Shown: piece by piece, positions 28,556-39,789 of the stretch
Position numbering within the stretch: the first letter of the stretch is position 1
Layout: each line of letters opens with the position of its first letter
NCBI RefSeq assembly: GCF_002157875.1
Contig: NZ_CP021376.1
Coordinates: forward strand, 2,054,501-2,118,500
Reading direction: 5' to 3'
DNA: 64,000 bases
Source: Oceanisphaera avium
GTDB lineage: Bacteria > Pseudomonadota > Gammaproteobacteria > Enterobacterales > Aeromonadaceae
Program-made: the position numbers and the translations under genes
Notes under the pieces: model-generated
The model's input: only the letters and a program-made list of their open reading frames with translations
Told to the model about the DNA's origin: nothing
The model's database searches: none

Positions 28556-28560
<5 letters not shown>
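27562..28560 (+). pseudogene. Tyrosine recombinase (integrase), truncated by IS
   Basis: This frame has about 331 native residues followed by a stop created by the IS end. It starts at GTG 27562. The N-terminal SAM-like/core-binding region (LENLSSYARALLHYWNFLE) and the first half of the catalytic domain are present: the first catalytic Arg is in AQSGLRIQEASGLTL and the Lys region in TKYNKTRTIEITSRLL. The His-x-x-Arg box and the nucleophilic Tyr are absent, because the IS3-family element begins at 28556. Sequence right of the IS does not continue the catalytic domain, so the 3' end was lost. Strongly AT-rich. It marks the low-GC part of the island as a former integrative element and should be inactive. 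Confidence 0.8.
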
Positions 28561-29816
<1,256 letters not shown>

Positions 29817-29970
29817 TATCGGTGCTGATGCAGGTTTCCAAATTGATAGCTGTACGGTCGATGGCCTACACCAGTTGAAACAAATTGTTGAATCAGGCGG
29901 AGGAAAGCTCCACCTTCATGTTGACCTATCTGACGGCTCACATCACGGTTTTAGGCTTTGACGCTTGCAC

Positions 29971-29984
29971 TTTCACATGTGAAA
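29971..29984. promoter_or_regulatory. Second copy of the TTTCACATGTGAAA palindrome
   Basis: This is a perfect 14-bp palindrome, identical to the core of the 20-bp palindrome at 27419-27438. It lies about 90 bases before the small ORF and 270 before the nuclease/NTPase gene, so it could be an operator shared by both flanks of the recombinase block. Confidence 0.5.
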
Positions 29985-30061
29985 ATTACCAAGGGTGAGC
30001 CAAACCATTTTCAAAATTAGCTAATTTTGCTAACAGTGCGACAAGAGGCTAAGAAGTACAG

Positions 30062-30208
30062 ATGAAAGAGCATAAATTTCTGGCAATTCGCCAGGCTCTG
30101 GTTCGAGCTCCCCGCAACCATTGTATGGCTGAGGCGCATCTGCAAATGATTAAATACGCTGACGATCTTAAAAATATTACAGCGAAAGAGTTTTGCGAAG
30201 AGGTTTAA
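30062..30208 (+). CDS. Small 48-residue protein upstream of the defence-like genes
   Basis: ATG 30062 has AAGAGGCTAAG about 12 bases upstream. The product (MKEHKFLAIRQALVRAPRNH..., ending KNITAKEFCEEV) is helical and reminiscent of short HTH-like proteins found next to defence and restriction genes. It stops where such proteins would continue with their second helix, so it may be truncated. It lies 31 bases before the nuclease/NTPase start and may be a regulator. The family assignment is from memory and weak. Confidence 0.4.
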   Translation: MKEHKFLAIRQALVRAPRNHCMAEAHLQMIKYADDLKNITAKEFCEEV

Positions 30209-30239
30209 ATCCTATACTAATTCCAAGGTGAGGAACAGT

Positions 30240-31817
30240 TTGAGCTTAAATAATGCGCATGAAGGATATGATTACCAAGATCTGATATCTAGCTATTTCA
30301 TACTAGAAGAGATACTCAACGGCAATCGAGAAAGCATATTCTCTATAGACAAGAAGCATACGAAAGGTGATACCCCGGATAGATTCGATGACTTAGTAAT
30401 AACTAACGGGGATAAAATACAACGTAAGCAAATAAAATATAGTAATGAACAGACATCTGTCAGGCTAACCAAAGATTACCTTTCTGCCGATAGCCACTAT
30501 AAGATAGCGTTACATAAGCTATATGAATCATGGAAAGCTCTTAACACTACTCATTCTGAATTTAGGTTATGTTTAGCTTGGGATGAGCCTGCTGAAGAAA
30601 ACCTTCTAAAGGTATTAAACCTTCAGCCTTCAAATCTATCGTCGTTCGACTCATTTTCAACTAAAGTCTTTAAAATTGACATAAACAAACTTTGGGAAAT
30701 TGAACCTGAGAATTTCAACCGTTGGGATAGCCTAAAACAATATGTAAAAGAAAATAATATTGATAGAGATGAGTTCCAAACCTTCTGTGAATGCCTCTTA
30801 ATTGAAGTTAGCCTTCCAAAAGCCAGTTTACAATTTAACTCCCCTAATGAACTAGAAGAAATTTTAATCTCGCAAGCCGCGCGACTAGGGGTTGGGCAAT
30901 ATCCAAACGATGATGTTAACATCATTGATTTTTTAGTAAGACTTGTTAAACAGGTTGGAAATTATAGAACGAGTTCTGCTGTTGTAACAACTTCAGATGT
31001 ATTAAAAGATCTACGCATTAAAACTGATTTTGGAGAACTTCAGCAAAAGTTTGAAATCGATCAGAGTAAAAACGTTAAGTCAGATTGTAAATATAGTTCA
31101 TTCTATAATTTTGCTGTGAGTAGCAAGAAAGTAATATTGTCAGGTGAGCCAGGATCTGGTAAGTCATGGTTTCTAACCAATTTAATAGATTATTTAGAAC
31201 GTAATAAAACAACTGTTCTTCGCCATTATTGCTTCACAAGTACTGAAGATGAATTTATAGAGAAAAGAGTCAGTTCTAACACATTTTTTGGAAATATAAT
31301 AAGTGGTATAGAAAAAGCATTTCCAATGCTCACTAAAGTAAAAAATCAGATTTTTGCGGCTAACCTAGATGAATTAAACCTGCTTCTGCAAAATATAGAA
31401 GAGCCGCTAGTAATAATAGTTGATGGCTTAGACCATATTAATAGGGTTTTAAGTTCATCTATTAGCTTATCTAAAGAAAAAACCCAAATCCTAGAAAATA
31501 TATCTCAGATAAACACTCCTGATAACGTAACAATAATATTAGGTTCTCAGCCAGTTGATGAGTTAAATTTCCTTAAAAATGATTTCAGTTATAGAGAACA
31601 CCAATTGCCAGCCTGGAATATTCAGGATACTAAAGAGTTGGTAATAAAACATGGAATAACACAAGTAGATTGCAATGATGAAGATCTCATCACGTTAATT
31701 CATGAAAAGAGTGAGGGCAATCCACTTTATTTAACTTATATATTGTTAACACTAGAAAATAGCAAAGTAGTAAGTAATGATCTCATACATTCCCTCCCCC
31801 TTATGATTTCAATCTAA
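30240..31817 (+). CDS. Nuclease-STAND NTPase, N-terminal part (split by frameshift)
   Basis: About 525 residues. The start is uncertain: TTG 30240 has AGGTGA at 30226-30231 with good spacing, while an in-frame GTG at 30228 has none. Residues ~10-75 show a PD-(D/E)xK-type restriction fold like Cap4/DUF4297 (EGYDYQDLISSYFILEEIL, then DRFDDLVI and the QxK core IQRKQIKYS). A STAND-type P-loop NTPase follows: Walker A VILSGEPGSGKSWFL near residue 300, Walker B LVIIVDGLDHINRV near 390, sensor VTIILGSQP, and the STAND-specific GNPLYLTYIL. The frame ends at TAA 31815-31817; the protein continues one frame away, rejoined by adding one C to the run 31796-31800. AT-rich, unlike host genes. The architecture matches Avs-like antiviral NTPases. 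Confidence 0.75.
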   Translation: MSLNNAHEGYDYQDLISSYFILEEILNGNRESIFSIDKKHTKGDTPDRFDDLVITNGDKIQRKQIKYSNEQTSVRLTKDYLSADSHYKIALHKLYESWKALNTTHSEFRLCLAWDEPAEENLLKVLNLQPSNLSSFDSFSTKVFKIDINKLWEIEPENFNRWDSLKQYVKENNIDRDEFQTFCECLLIEVSLPKASLQFNSPNELEEILISQAARLGVGQYPNDDVNIIDFLVRLVKQVGNYRTSSAVVTTSDVLKDLRIKTDFGELQQKFEIDQSKNVKSDCKYSSFYNFAVSSKKVILSGEPGSGKSWFLTNLIDYLERNKTTVLRHYCFTSTEDEFIEKRVSSNTFFGNIISGIEKAFPMLTKVKNQIFAANLDELNLLLQNIEEPLVIIVDGLDHINRVLSSSISLSKEKTQILENISQINTPDNVTIILGSQPVDELNFLKNDFSYREHQLPAWNIQDTKELVIKHGITQVDCNDEDLITLIHEKSEGNPLYLTYILLTLENSKVVSNDLIHSLPLMISI

Positions 31818-34800
31818 AGAGATACTACGAATACTTAACAAATAAAATTGAAAATAACACAACAGCGGAGATCTTATCTTGCCTCGACTTTTCTGTAACC
31901 AGAAAAGAGCTTCAAGAGATAATTCCGGTGAAGCACCATTTCAATTCTAGTATGAAAGTACTGTCTCCTGTCATTTCTGAAAATACAGCTAGAGGTGGAA
32001 TAAGGCTTTACCATGATAGTTTCAGGCGATTTAACATGGAAAAGTTGGCTGATATCGAAGCTCTAGATACCATGAATGAATTCATTATAAACTGGCTAAA
32101 TCGTGACTGCTTTTTTGAAAGTGACAAATCTTACCGTTATTTATTTAGTTACCTAATGCGGACAAAGAAGTATGAGGATATTAGTAGCTATGCATCAAAC
32201 AAGTTCCTACCAAATAGCTTGTATTATGCTCACCCAGAAGCATTGATTCGAAGAAACTACGAAAGCTTTCTAAGCGTCGCTAAAAAAACACAAAACTGGT
32301 CTCTATTCATTTATGCCAGTGAACTGAATAGGGCTATTAATACAACTAGTTCAGAAGAGCATCACAGTCAGTTTTTAGATAATTTTGAACTATATTTTGA
32401 GGCTATTTGTTTGATCTATGGAGTAGAAAAAGCAAATGCACTTTTATATTTTAATGGCGAAAAGAACCATAGCGATTCTGTTACAGCGCAAGCATTTAGA
32501 ATATTAGAAAAGCAGGGCTATTCTCCCAAATGGGAGGATGTAAATGGGCTATTTTTAGGGAAAGTAAAGCAAGATGACTTCAAATACTACATTAGCTTTT
32601 TAAACCAAAAGAATGATGATTTTCTAGCGTTTCTAAAAAAAGTCATATATCACGAAGATAAAACCTATCTTAGAATTTTTTTAGATGAGATATTCAGACT
32701 AAAAGGCAGTGACTTTTTAATTTATCTACATAGCAAACTTACCGACATTGAAAAAGAGTCAACGGGACTTATCATCAATAACCTTTTCGAAAGAGAGAGT
32801 TGTTCTGCAAGAATACCAATAAGGGTAGAGACTAATGTGACTCTGGAGCTCTTATCTTTACCACTCATCAGCGAAAATGTAGATAACGACGAACTAGATA
32901 GGTTTTGTAGCCAATTAGAATTGTATTCAGATAACGATTTAAATAGTTTGATCTGCTTCGAAAAAACCATTACTTCTGATTTCATCGTTCACAGTTGGAT
33001 AAAGTTTTTTATACGGAATCTTATCATAGGCAAGACCTGCAATGGCTCCTCATTAGAAGAAGGCATAATTCAAAGCTTCGCGTTATTAGCAGATGACATG
33101 ATTAACTTTCCTAGAGCTAGGTATTCTAGTTTTCTCTTTGATAACCGAGGCTTGATTGATAGAAGCTTTGAGCAAGCATTGGTGCATATCAACTCACAAT
33201 TGGCATGGAAGACGATATTTGATATCAGAAGAAAAATTGTATTTCCTATTCTCCCAACGATAGAGAATCGATTCCTCAATGAAAATAATATCAACTTCGT
33301 AATAAAGGCTTATGATAGCTTCGATGAAGAAGACTGTGATTACTATGAACACTCACAGCATTCATTCAAAAAAGCAATTTACTATGCAAAAGTAGGAGAT
33401 ATAGAAAAAGCCAAGTTAGAGTTGAAAAAAGCGATTCACTTAACGACTAGTTACACTTCTCGAAAAGACAGAAATTTAGCTGAAGTAATTGAGCCACTCC
33501 CTTCGATAAACAACATAAATCCTAGTTTTGCTAAAGAATACACTAAAAAGCTTAAATACCTCACTGATGCGGTGATGAAACATACTGAAGATGGCAAAGA
33601 TACCAGATGGTTAACTATAGAATGGTTTGAAGTATTCATAAAAATTGATTTCGAACAAGCTACGAAATATTTAATCAATCAAATGTTGACCAATGGATAT
33701 TTTTGGAAATTAGATTTTATGTTTGTGGATCTATTGCAACATAGCGATAACGTCGAGCCCAGTATTTTAAATTTTCTCTATAAATTATCTCCAACAAACA
33801 TTAAAGATACATATCTCAATGATTTTCTGGAGGTAATTGAGCGTTTAGAAAAGAACGACGATAAGTTAGCCAAGGCATCTATGGTTAATCTATCCGCAAG
33901 AGACTGGAATGATTCTTATGACACATTGAGTCAAAAAACTGTTCACAAATACAATAATATTGCTCACAAATTAGGACTTAACTTACATTTAGAGGAAAGT
34001 AAAGAAAAAAGCACTGGAGTTCACCGCTCATTTGGCAATGAAAAGTTATCCATAAAACTGACTACGAAGTTATGTAAAGAAGATAGCTTAAGGAGCAAAT
34101 TGACACCGGACCTTGTCGATTATTTAGTTTCTCAAGAAGTCTTGGGGAACGACAATCTCAATTACTTATATTTCTTCTTTAAAGAGGAAAACAATACAGA
34201 ATTGGCAAATGAAATACTTCTGCCACTTATCCGAAAAAGATTCCCAAGAGGACAAGAATATTTTACAAATCTGCGGATGTTGATTCAAGGAATCACCATC
34301 TCAGATAGAGATAAAGTTTTTCTATTGGTCAACAATTTCGTCTACTCAAAAGACGGGTGGTTTTCTAGTTTTGTCGACAGGGAATCATTACTCCAAGCTG
34401 TTATGATTGATAGAGATATTACGCAAAACTGTTTAGCATCAGCTCTATATACTTTTTCCAAAAACATGGATTATTCATCTAAGACAACGGCTAACCTAAT
34501 TATTGCGTTCGAATACGTGGGTTTTGATGAACAGACTATTTTATCAATGTATGAAACAGGTTTTGATTTCATCAAAAGTAGACTACCAGACGAAAATGAA
34601 TTTGAATGGGAAAGTTTAAATTACATTGAAATATCTGAAATGAATGATGATGAAAGAGCAATTACATTACTCCTTAGTAAAGCAAACAACCTAGATTCAT
34701 TAGTTCAACGAGAGATTATTTGTGCGCTAAGTTACTTGGTGAAGAATTACACTAACCTTTTAATTAAACCTCTTAATTGGTTTTTCAATAACTTTCATCT

Positions 34801-34972
34801 GTTCCATCACTCAACTATCGCTTCAATCCTTGAGCTTATATCGATTGAAATCGAGCAGCTTAAACCATTATTGCTAGAGATAAAGCCATCTATTGGAAAA
34901 CTCATAGGGGTGCAAAATTTGTACATACATAATGTAGTCGAGAGTATTTTTTGCGAGCTAAGTAATGAATAG
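31802..34972 (+). CDS. Nuclease-STAND NTPase, C-terminal helical sensor part
   Basis: This is the continuation of the gene starting at 30240. The frame is open from 31802 (YDFNLKRYYEYLTNKIEN...) and, if used alone, could only start at GTG 31928 with no ribosome binding site, so independent expression is unlikely. It adds about 1,055 residues. The first ~100 look like the winged-helix end of a STAND module (ARGGIRLYHDSFRRFNM). The rest is long alpha-helical repeat sequence resembling TPR/HEAT-type solenoids (for example AIYYAKVGDIEKAKLELKKA). In Avs proteins this region recognises a viral protein and triggers oligomerisation. Reconstructed total is about 1,580 residues. The stop overlaps the next gene by 8 bases. 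Confidence 0.7.
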   Translation, partial: YDFNLKRYYEYLTNKIENNTTAEILSCLDFSVTRKELQEIIPVKHHFNSSMKVLSPVISENTARGGIRLYHDSFRRFNMEKLADIEALDTMNEFIINWLNRDCFFESDKSYRYLFSYLMRTKKYEDISSYASNKFLPNSLYYAHPEALIRRNYESFLSVAKKTQNWSLFIYASELNRAINTTSSEEHHSQFLDNFELYFEAICLIYGVEKANALLYFNGEKNHSDSVTAQAFRILEKQGYSPKWEDVNGLFLGKVKQDDFKYYISFLNQKNDDFLAFLKKVIYHEDKTYLRIFLDEIFRLKGSDFLIYLHSKLTDIEKESTGLIINNLFERESCSARIPIRVETNVTLELLSLPLISENVDNDELDRFCSQLELYSDNDLNSLICFEKTITSDFIVHSWIKFFIRNLIIGKTCNGSSLEEGIIQSFALLADDMINFPRARYSSFLFDNRGLIDRSFEQALVHINSQLAWKTIFDIRRKIVFPILPTIENRFLNENNINFVIKAYDSFDEEDCDYYEHSQHSFKKAIYYAKVGDIEKAKLELKKAIHLTTSYTSRKDRNLAEVIEPLPSINNINPSFAKEYTKKLKYLTDAVMKHTEDGKDTRWLTIEWFEVFIKIDFEQATKYLINQMLTNGYFWKLDFMFVDLLQHSDNVEPSILNFLYKLSPTNIKDTYLNDFLEVIERLEKNDDKLAKASMVNLSARDWNDSYDTLSQKTVHKYNNIAHKLGLNLHLEESKEKSTGVHRSFGNEKLSIKLTTKLCKEDSLRSKLTPDLVDYLVSQEVLGNDNLNYLYFFFKEENNTELANEILLPLIRKRFPRGQEYFTNLRMLIQGITISDRDKVFLLVNNFVYSKDGWFSSFVDRESLLQAVMIDRDITQNCLASALYTFSKNMDYSSKTTANLIIAFEYVGFDEQTILSMYETGFDFIKSRLPDENEFEWESLNYIEISEMNDDERAITLLLSKANNLDSLVQREIICALSYLVKNYTNLLIKPLNWFFNNFHLFHHSTIASILELISIEIEQLKPLLLEIKPSIGKLIGVQNLYIHNVVESIFCELSNE

Positions 34973-35828
34973 CAACATCATAAACTTAATCAACAACTCC
35001 AAATTCATCAGATATTTAGGGGACTTAGGAATTGATAAGAATGACGTAAATAAAGCAATAATGCAGGATTTTAATAAAGATGAATTTGATAACTTTGTTA
35101 ATAGTTCCTGCGGTATGCTTTCTCCGAACACCTATATCTATGATTTAGTTTTTAAGCATGTAAATGAATTTTTATATCAACACTATAGGGAATCGGTCAT
35201 TTCTGAAGGTGACGGAAAAATAGATGTTAAAACAATGATTGCAACATCTAACTCTCTAATTAGTAGACCCAACTTAGTAAAACCGATTGATAAATCAACT
35301 GGATTTAGGGCTCCTGATGAATTAGACGACTTTGTTGTCATTGCTAGATTTGAGCGCCAATTTGAAGTTAAGGATTATGGCCGCAACACTAAAGGCAATC
35401 ACACAATAGTATGTGAAGGTTGTCTACCTATGAAAATTAAAATGAACCCCCTGAAAATTTTTCCGCATACTCAAGATATTTGGAAAGATGAATACTGTTA
35501 CGGAACCCCTGCTATCCAAGGGTTTTGTATTAATGACAATAGTTTAGAGGCTGCGCAAGTTATTTGGATGAATGGTGAACTGCTGAGTATGTTAGGCCTG
35601 ATTCTAGATTGTTATGATAACGGACTTAGAGCCCTAAATGAAAATGGTGAAGCAGTTTTGATATATCGATGCTGGAGAGAAAGTTTAATCGGAAAAGGGG
35701 CTTCCTTTGTTGGCTTAGACTCCAATATTTCAAGGCTAGAAGGTTGTGATTTAATATTAAGAAAAGACTTTTATGGAAAGTTAAAGACCTTTATTCCAAA
35801 TATTGCTTTCTATACACAAATAATCTAG
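34965..35828 (+). CDS. Unknown partner protein of the nuclease-STAND gene
   Basis: This 287-residue protein starts inside the end of the NTPase gene (ATGAATAG, 8-base overlap), so translation is coupled and the two products probably work together. I do not recognise a family. It appears soluble: no signal peptide or membrane segment. The N-terminal ~90 residues are helical and acidic (NDVNKAIMQDFNKDEFDNFV). The rest looks like mixed alpha/beta with several Cys (IVCEGCLPMKI, CYGTPAIQGFCI) and a C-terminal part with conserved-looking WRESLIGKGASFVGLD. Possible roles are a target sensor, an inhibitor holding the nuclease in check, or a second effector. Its last two codons begin the 298-bp repeat. 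Confidence 0.7.
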   Translation: MNSNIINLINNSKFIRYLGDLGIDKNDVNKAIMQDFNKDEFDNFVNSSCGMLSPNTYIYDLVFKHVNEFLYQHYRESVISEGDGKIDVKTMIATSNSLISRPNLVKPIDKSTGFRAPDELDDFVVIARFERQFEVKDYGRNTKGNHTIVCEGCLPMKIKMNPLKIFPHTQDIWKDEYCYGTPAIQGFCINDNSLEAAQVIWMNGELLSMLGLILDCYDNGLRALNENGEAVLIYRCWRESLIGKGASFVGLDSNISRLEGCDLILRKDFYGKLKTFIPNIAFYTQII

Positions 35829-36121
35829 CTAAATGCTCTTCATTAGTAAATTATCTTATTAAGCCGTTCAGGACCAACCCAAAAGCAAATAGTAAGATTT
35901 ATCAAGTTACAGTCGAAAAATTCGTCAAAATATTTGAGGGCATAGTTCAACTAGACTTACGACAAAATGGATGAAAACTCTGGAAAGTGGTATACTCAGG
36001 ATTACTTTTTTAGGAAAAGCAGTGGTGTTCGCCAGCTTTTCTGGAAAAGACTACCAAGCCGCGTTAAATAGACTTTTCCAGATTTATTTCAGAACTCAGT
36101 TGTGTAAGTAAGCCAGGACTA
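35824..36121. repeat. 298-bp direct repeat, left copy
   Basis: This segment is identical over its whole length, as far as I could align it, to 37383-37680 (offset 1559). It begins in the last codons of the partner gene and ends exactly where IS copy 2 begins. It has no ORF of note. It carries a series of TTTT...GGAAAAG motifs: 36005-36019, 36036-36049, and the reverse arm CTTTTCCAGA at 36073-36082, which pairs with TCTGGAAAAG at 36040-36049. It might contain the terminus or attachment region of the integrative element. Confidence 0.85.
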
Positions 36122-37382
<1,261 letters not shown>

Positions 37383-37680
37383 TCTAGCTAAATGCTCTTC
37401 ATTAGTAAATTATCTTATTAAGCCGTTCAGGACCAACCCAAAAGCAAATAGTAAGATTTATCAAGTTACAGTCGAAAAATTCGTCAAAATATTTGAGGGC
37501 ATAGTTCAACTAGACTTACGACAAAATGGATGAAAACTCTGGAAAGTGGTATACTCAGGATTACTTTTTTAGGAAAAGCAGTGGTGTTCGCCAGCTTTTC
37601 TGGAAAAGACTACCAAGCCGCGTTAAATAGACTTTTCCAGATTTATTTCAGAACTCAGTTGTGTAAGTAAGCCAGGACTA
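37383..37680. repeat. 298-bp direct repeat, right copy
   Basis: Duplicate of 35824-36121, directly after IS copy 2. Immediately right of it (from 37681) the sequence becomes host-like, leading into the terminator and lipoprotein gene, so it also marks the right border of the island. Confidence 0.85.
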
Positions 37681-37713
37681 TGCGTTAATGACTATTAACA
37701 TCGAGCACCAATA

Positions 37714-37742
37714 AATAAGGCCGAGCATTGCTTGGCCTTATT
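37714..37742 (-). terminator. Terminator of the lipoprotein gene
   Basis: AATAAGGCC (37714-37722) pairs with GGCCTTATT (37734-37742). It sits just after the stop of the minus-strand gene 37754-38116. It is the first host feature right of the island. Confidence 0.7.
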
Positions 37743-37753
37743 GTTACTCACGG

Positions 37754-38116
37754 TTAGCGAATGACTTTCCACTCACCGGCTTGGTTTTTCTTAAAACTAA
37801 ATTCTTGCATATTAGTGTTAGACACACCCATTACGGTCACGGTGGACTCTACCGTACAGTTATAAATATCGTTGCCCGCGGCTTCACAACCTTGAGGCGA
37901 GATATTATCAATTTTAGGCATCATGCTCTCGGCCATCTCTTCAAACTTAGGACCGGCTAAACCCGAGATCCCAGACACTTGCTTAAGGTCTTGTTGAATT
38001 TGGGCTTCTAGCGCTTGGCGCACTTGTGCATCGGAGGGCGCACCATTACAAGCAGTCAGTAGTGTCGCTAACGCCAAGAGGGCGCCTAATTTTGCTACCT
38101 TAGAGGGGATGGTCAT
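37754..38116 (-). CDS. Lipoprotein with DUF4878-like C-terminal region
   Basis: This is a 120-residue lipoprotein. The ATG at 38116 has AAGGAA eight bases upstream; an upstream in-frame start at 38134 is less likely. The signal ends in the lipobox LLTAC, so the mature protein starts at Cys ~23. The mature part begins with an acidic helix (SDAQVRQALEAQIQQDLKQV) and ends with a small beta region with two Cys (GCEAAGNDIYNC) and FKKNQAGEWKVIR, the latter typical of small NTF2-like periplasmic proteins. The function is unknown. It is host-like in composition. Confidence 0.7.
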   Translation of the reverse strand: MTIPSKVAKLGALLALATLLTACNGAPSDAQVRQALEAQIQQDLKQVSGISGLAGPKFEEMAESMMPKIDNISPQGCEAAGNDIYNCTVESTVTVMGVSNTNMQEFSFKKNQAGEWKVIR

Positions 38117-38334
38117 TATTATTCCTTTGAACATGATTAAGCGTCATAAACAGCCATAGTAAACGGCCTCGAGCATAAGCACTTCATCTGCGCCATTCAA
38201 CTGCTATTAGCCAAGGCACAGCGCTTAACTTAATTACTCCATCTGGCGGCGGCATTTTAAGTAGCCGCTGTAGAAAGTTGGCGCTTTAGCGCCATTTTTG
38301 TTATTCATCGCGTATTCTCAGGCACAATAGTGCT

Positions 38335-39789
38335 ATGACTGCAAACCATGGATTGCTTGTGACTGACTCTGCTGTTGACCCTAATTCACGCCTACACACC
38401 CTCTGGCTCTGCGAAGCGGTGCGCCTGCGCGAAGAGCACACCGGCCTATTAGAAGATAATGAGGCCTGTCGCAAGGCGCGGGCCATAAAAGGTTCGCTTG
38501 CCGAACGCTTGCAAGTGCGCGGCTTATTTTTAGCGAAGCGCGATGGTTTAACAACGGCACTGCAGCACTGGCTACAAGGGGCTAAATTGGCCTTCTGGCT
38601 CTTAATGGTTAGCGCCATTATCTCGGGTGTAGTACTCGCTAACACCGCCCTGAGCGGCAATGCAGAAGCCATTAATATCTTTTGGGCATTATCGGGCTTA
38701 ATTGGTTTAAACCTGCTGAGCCTCTTAGCCTGGTGCGGTAGTTTATTGTTCACTAAACAAACCAGCTCGCCCCTTAGCCATGCTTGGCTGTGGCTCAGTA
38801 ATAAATTAGCTCGTGATGCTAAGACGGTACAGTTAGCACCCGCACTATTAGTGTTATTACAACGCCATAAGCTGCTGCGCTGGAGTTTAGGACGCATCTT
38901 AAATGGCTGGTGGCTGCTCACCTTAACCACCGCCCTACTGAGCTTAATTGCCCTGCTCGCCACTCGCCGCTACGGCTTTGTGTGGGAGTCCACCATAGTG
39001 GCCAGTGATAGCTTTATTTTTTTGGTGAATACCTTAGGCCAGCCCGGCGCTTGGCTCGGTTTTGGTTTGCCAAATCAAGAGCTCATCCAAAATAGCGGCC
39101 TGCAAGCTTTAACCGATGAGCAAGCACGGCAAGTGTGGGCCAGCTGGTTATTGGGTATGTTATTCATTTATGGCGTACTGCCACGGTTAGTATGCAGCTT
39201 ATTATGCGAATGGCGCTGGCGCACTGGCATTAAGCAGCTTGAATTTAGTGCCGAGGATCCGGTGTGGCAGCCCTTACATGAGCGAGTACAACCTAGCAGC
39301 GAGCGCTTAGGGGTGATAGATAAAGCGCCAACAACGCTGCCTAGTAGCCAAGCCGGCGCATACAGCTCGGGCCATAATGCCGTGCTAGTGGGGATTGAAT
39401 TAGCAGACAGCATCAGCTGGCCACCGTCGCAGTTAGCCACCACAGTAAGCGTAGGCAAGACACAAATTCTCGATGCAGGCGTTATTGATAGCCGCGAGCA
39501 ACGCCGCCATATTTTAGAGCAACTGACGACTCAGCCGCCGGCTCGGTTATTAATTGTTTGTAATCCACAGCGTTCGCCAGATCGCGGCACCTTACATTTA
39601 ATTGCCGAGCTCTCACGTACTGCCGTTGCCACTCAAGTATGGTTATTAGATGTGGCCGCTCCTGATGAGCGACTCAGTGTGTGGCAAGAAAAGTTAGATG
39701 AACTCAAGCTAGCTCATAGCCGCACTGCCCCTTGGGACTGGCTCCAAGGGGAGCAAGATAAAGAATATGAGGACCCTGGTCATGACTGA
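38335..39789 (+). CDS. DUF2868 membrane protein
   Basis: This is a 484-residue protein with an N-terminal basic/helical region (LWLCEAVRLREEHTGLLED), then two pairs of membrane segments (AFWLLMVSAIISGVVLA, INIFWALSGLIGLNLLSLLA, and later LLTLTTALLSLIALLATRRY and LLGMLFIYGVLPRLV). The cytosolic C-terminal half has an alternating beta-alpha pattern (ILDAGVIDSREQRRHILEQL). The order and partner identify it as a DUF2868 protein. Its stop overlaps the start of the DUF3482 GTPase gene (ATGACTGA), so the pair is translationally coupled. The role is unknown. Confidence 0.85.
   Translation: MTANHGLLVTDSAVDPNSRLHTLWLCEAVRLREEHTGLLEDNEACRKARAIKGSLAERLQVRGLFLAKRDGLTTALQHWLQGAKLAFWLLMVSAIISGVVLANTALSGNAEAINIFWALSGLIGLNLLSLLAWCGSLLFTKQTSSPLSHAWLWLSNKLARDAKTVQLAPALLVLLQRHKLLRWSLGRILNGWWLLTLTTALLSLIALLATRRYGFVWESTIVASDSFIFLVNTLGQPGAWLGFGLPNQELIQNSGLQALTDEQARQVWASWLLGMLFIYGVLPRLVCSLLCEWRWRTGIKQLEFSAEDPVWQPLHERVQPSSERLGVIDKAPTTLPSSQAGAYSSGHNAVLVGIELADSISWPPSQLATTVSVGKTQILDAGVIDSREQRRHILEQLTTQPPARLLIVCNPQRSPDRGTLHLIAELSRTAVATQVWLLDVAAPDERLSVWQEKLDELKLAHSRTAPWDWLQGEQDKEYEDPGHD

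Larger units (their letters stand above)
29817..30227 (+). other. Remnant gene tail and leader of the defence-like operon
   Basis: Directly after the IS, the frame to TGA at about 29960 encodes the tail of an unknown protein (ADAGFQIDSCTVDGLHQL ... LSDGSHHGFRL). It is not a recombinase tail and has lost its 5' part. The palindromic core TTTCACATGTGAAA follows at 29971-29984. A small ORF occupies 30062-30208. The promoter of the 30240 gene should lie in this region; I cannot assign -35/-10 boxes with confidence. Confidence 0.5.

Noticed and set aside
30062..30208. Small ORF as toxin or antitoxin of a TA pair
   Set aside because: No partner of suitable size overlaps it, and the next gene is the large NTPase.
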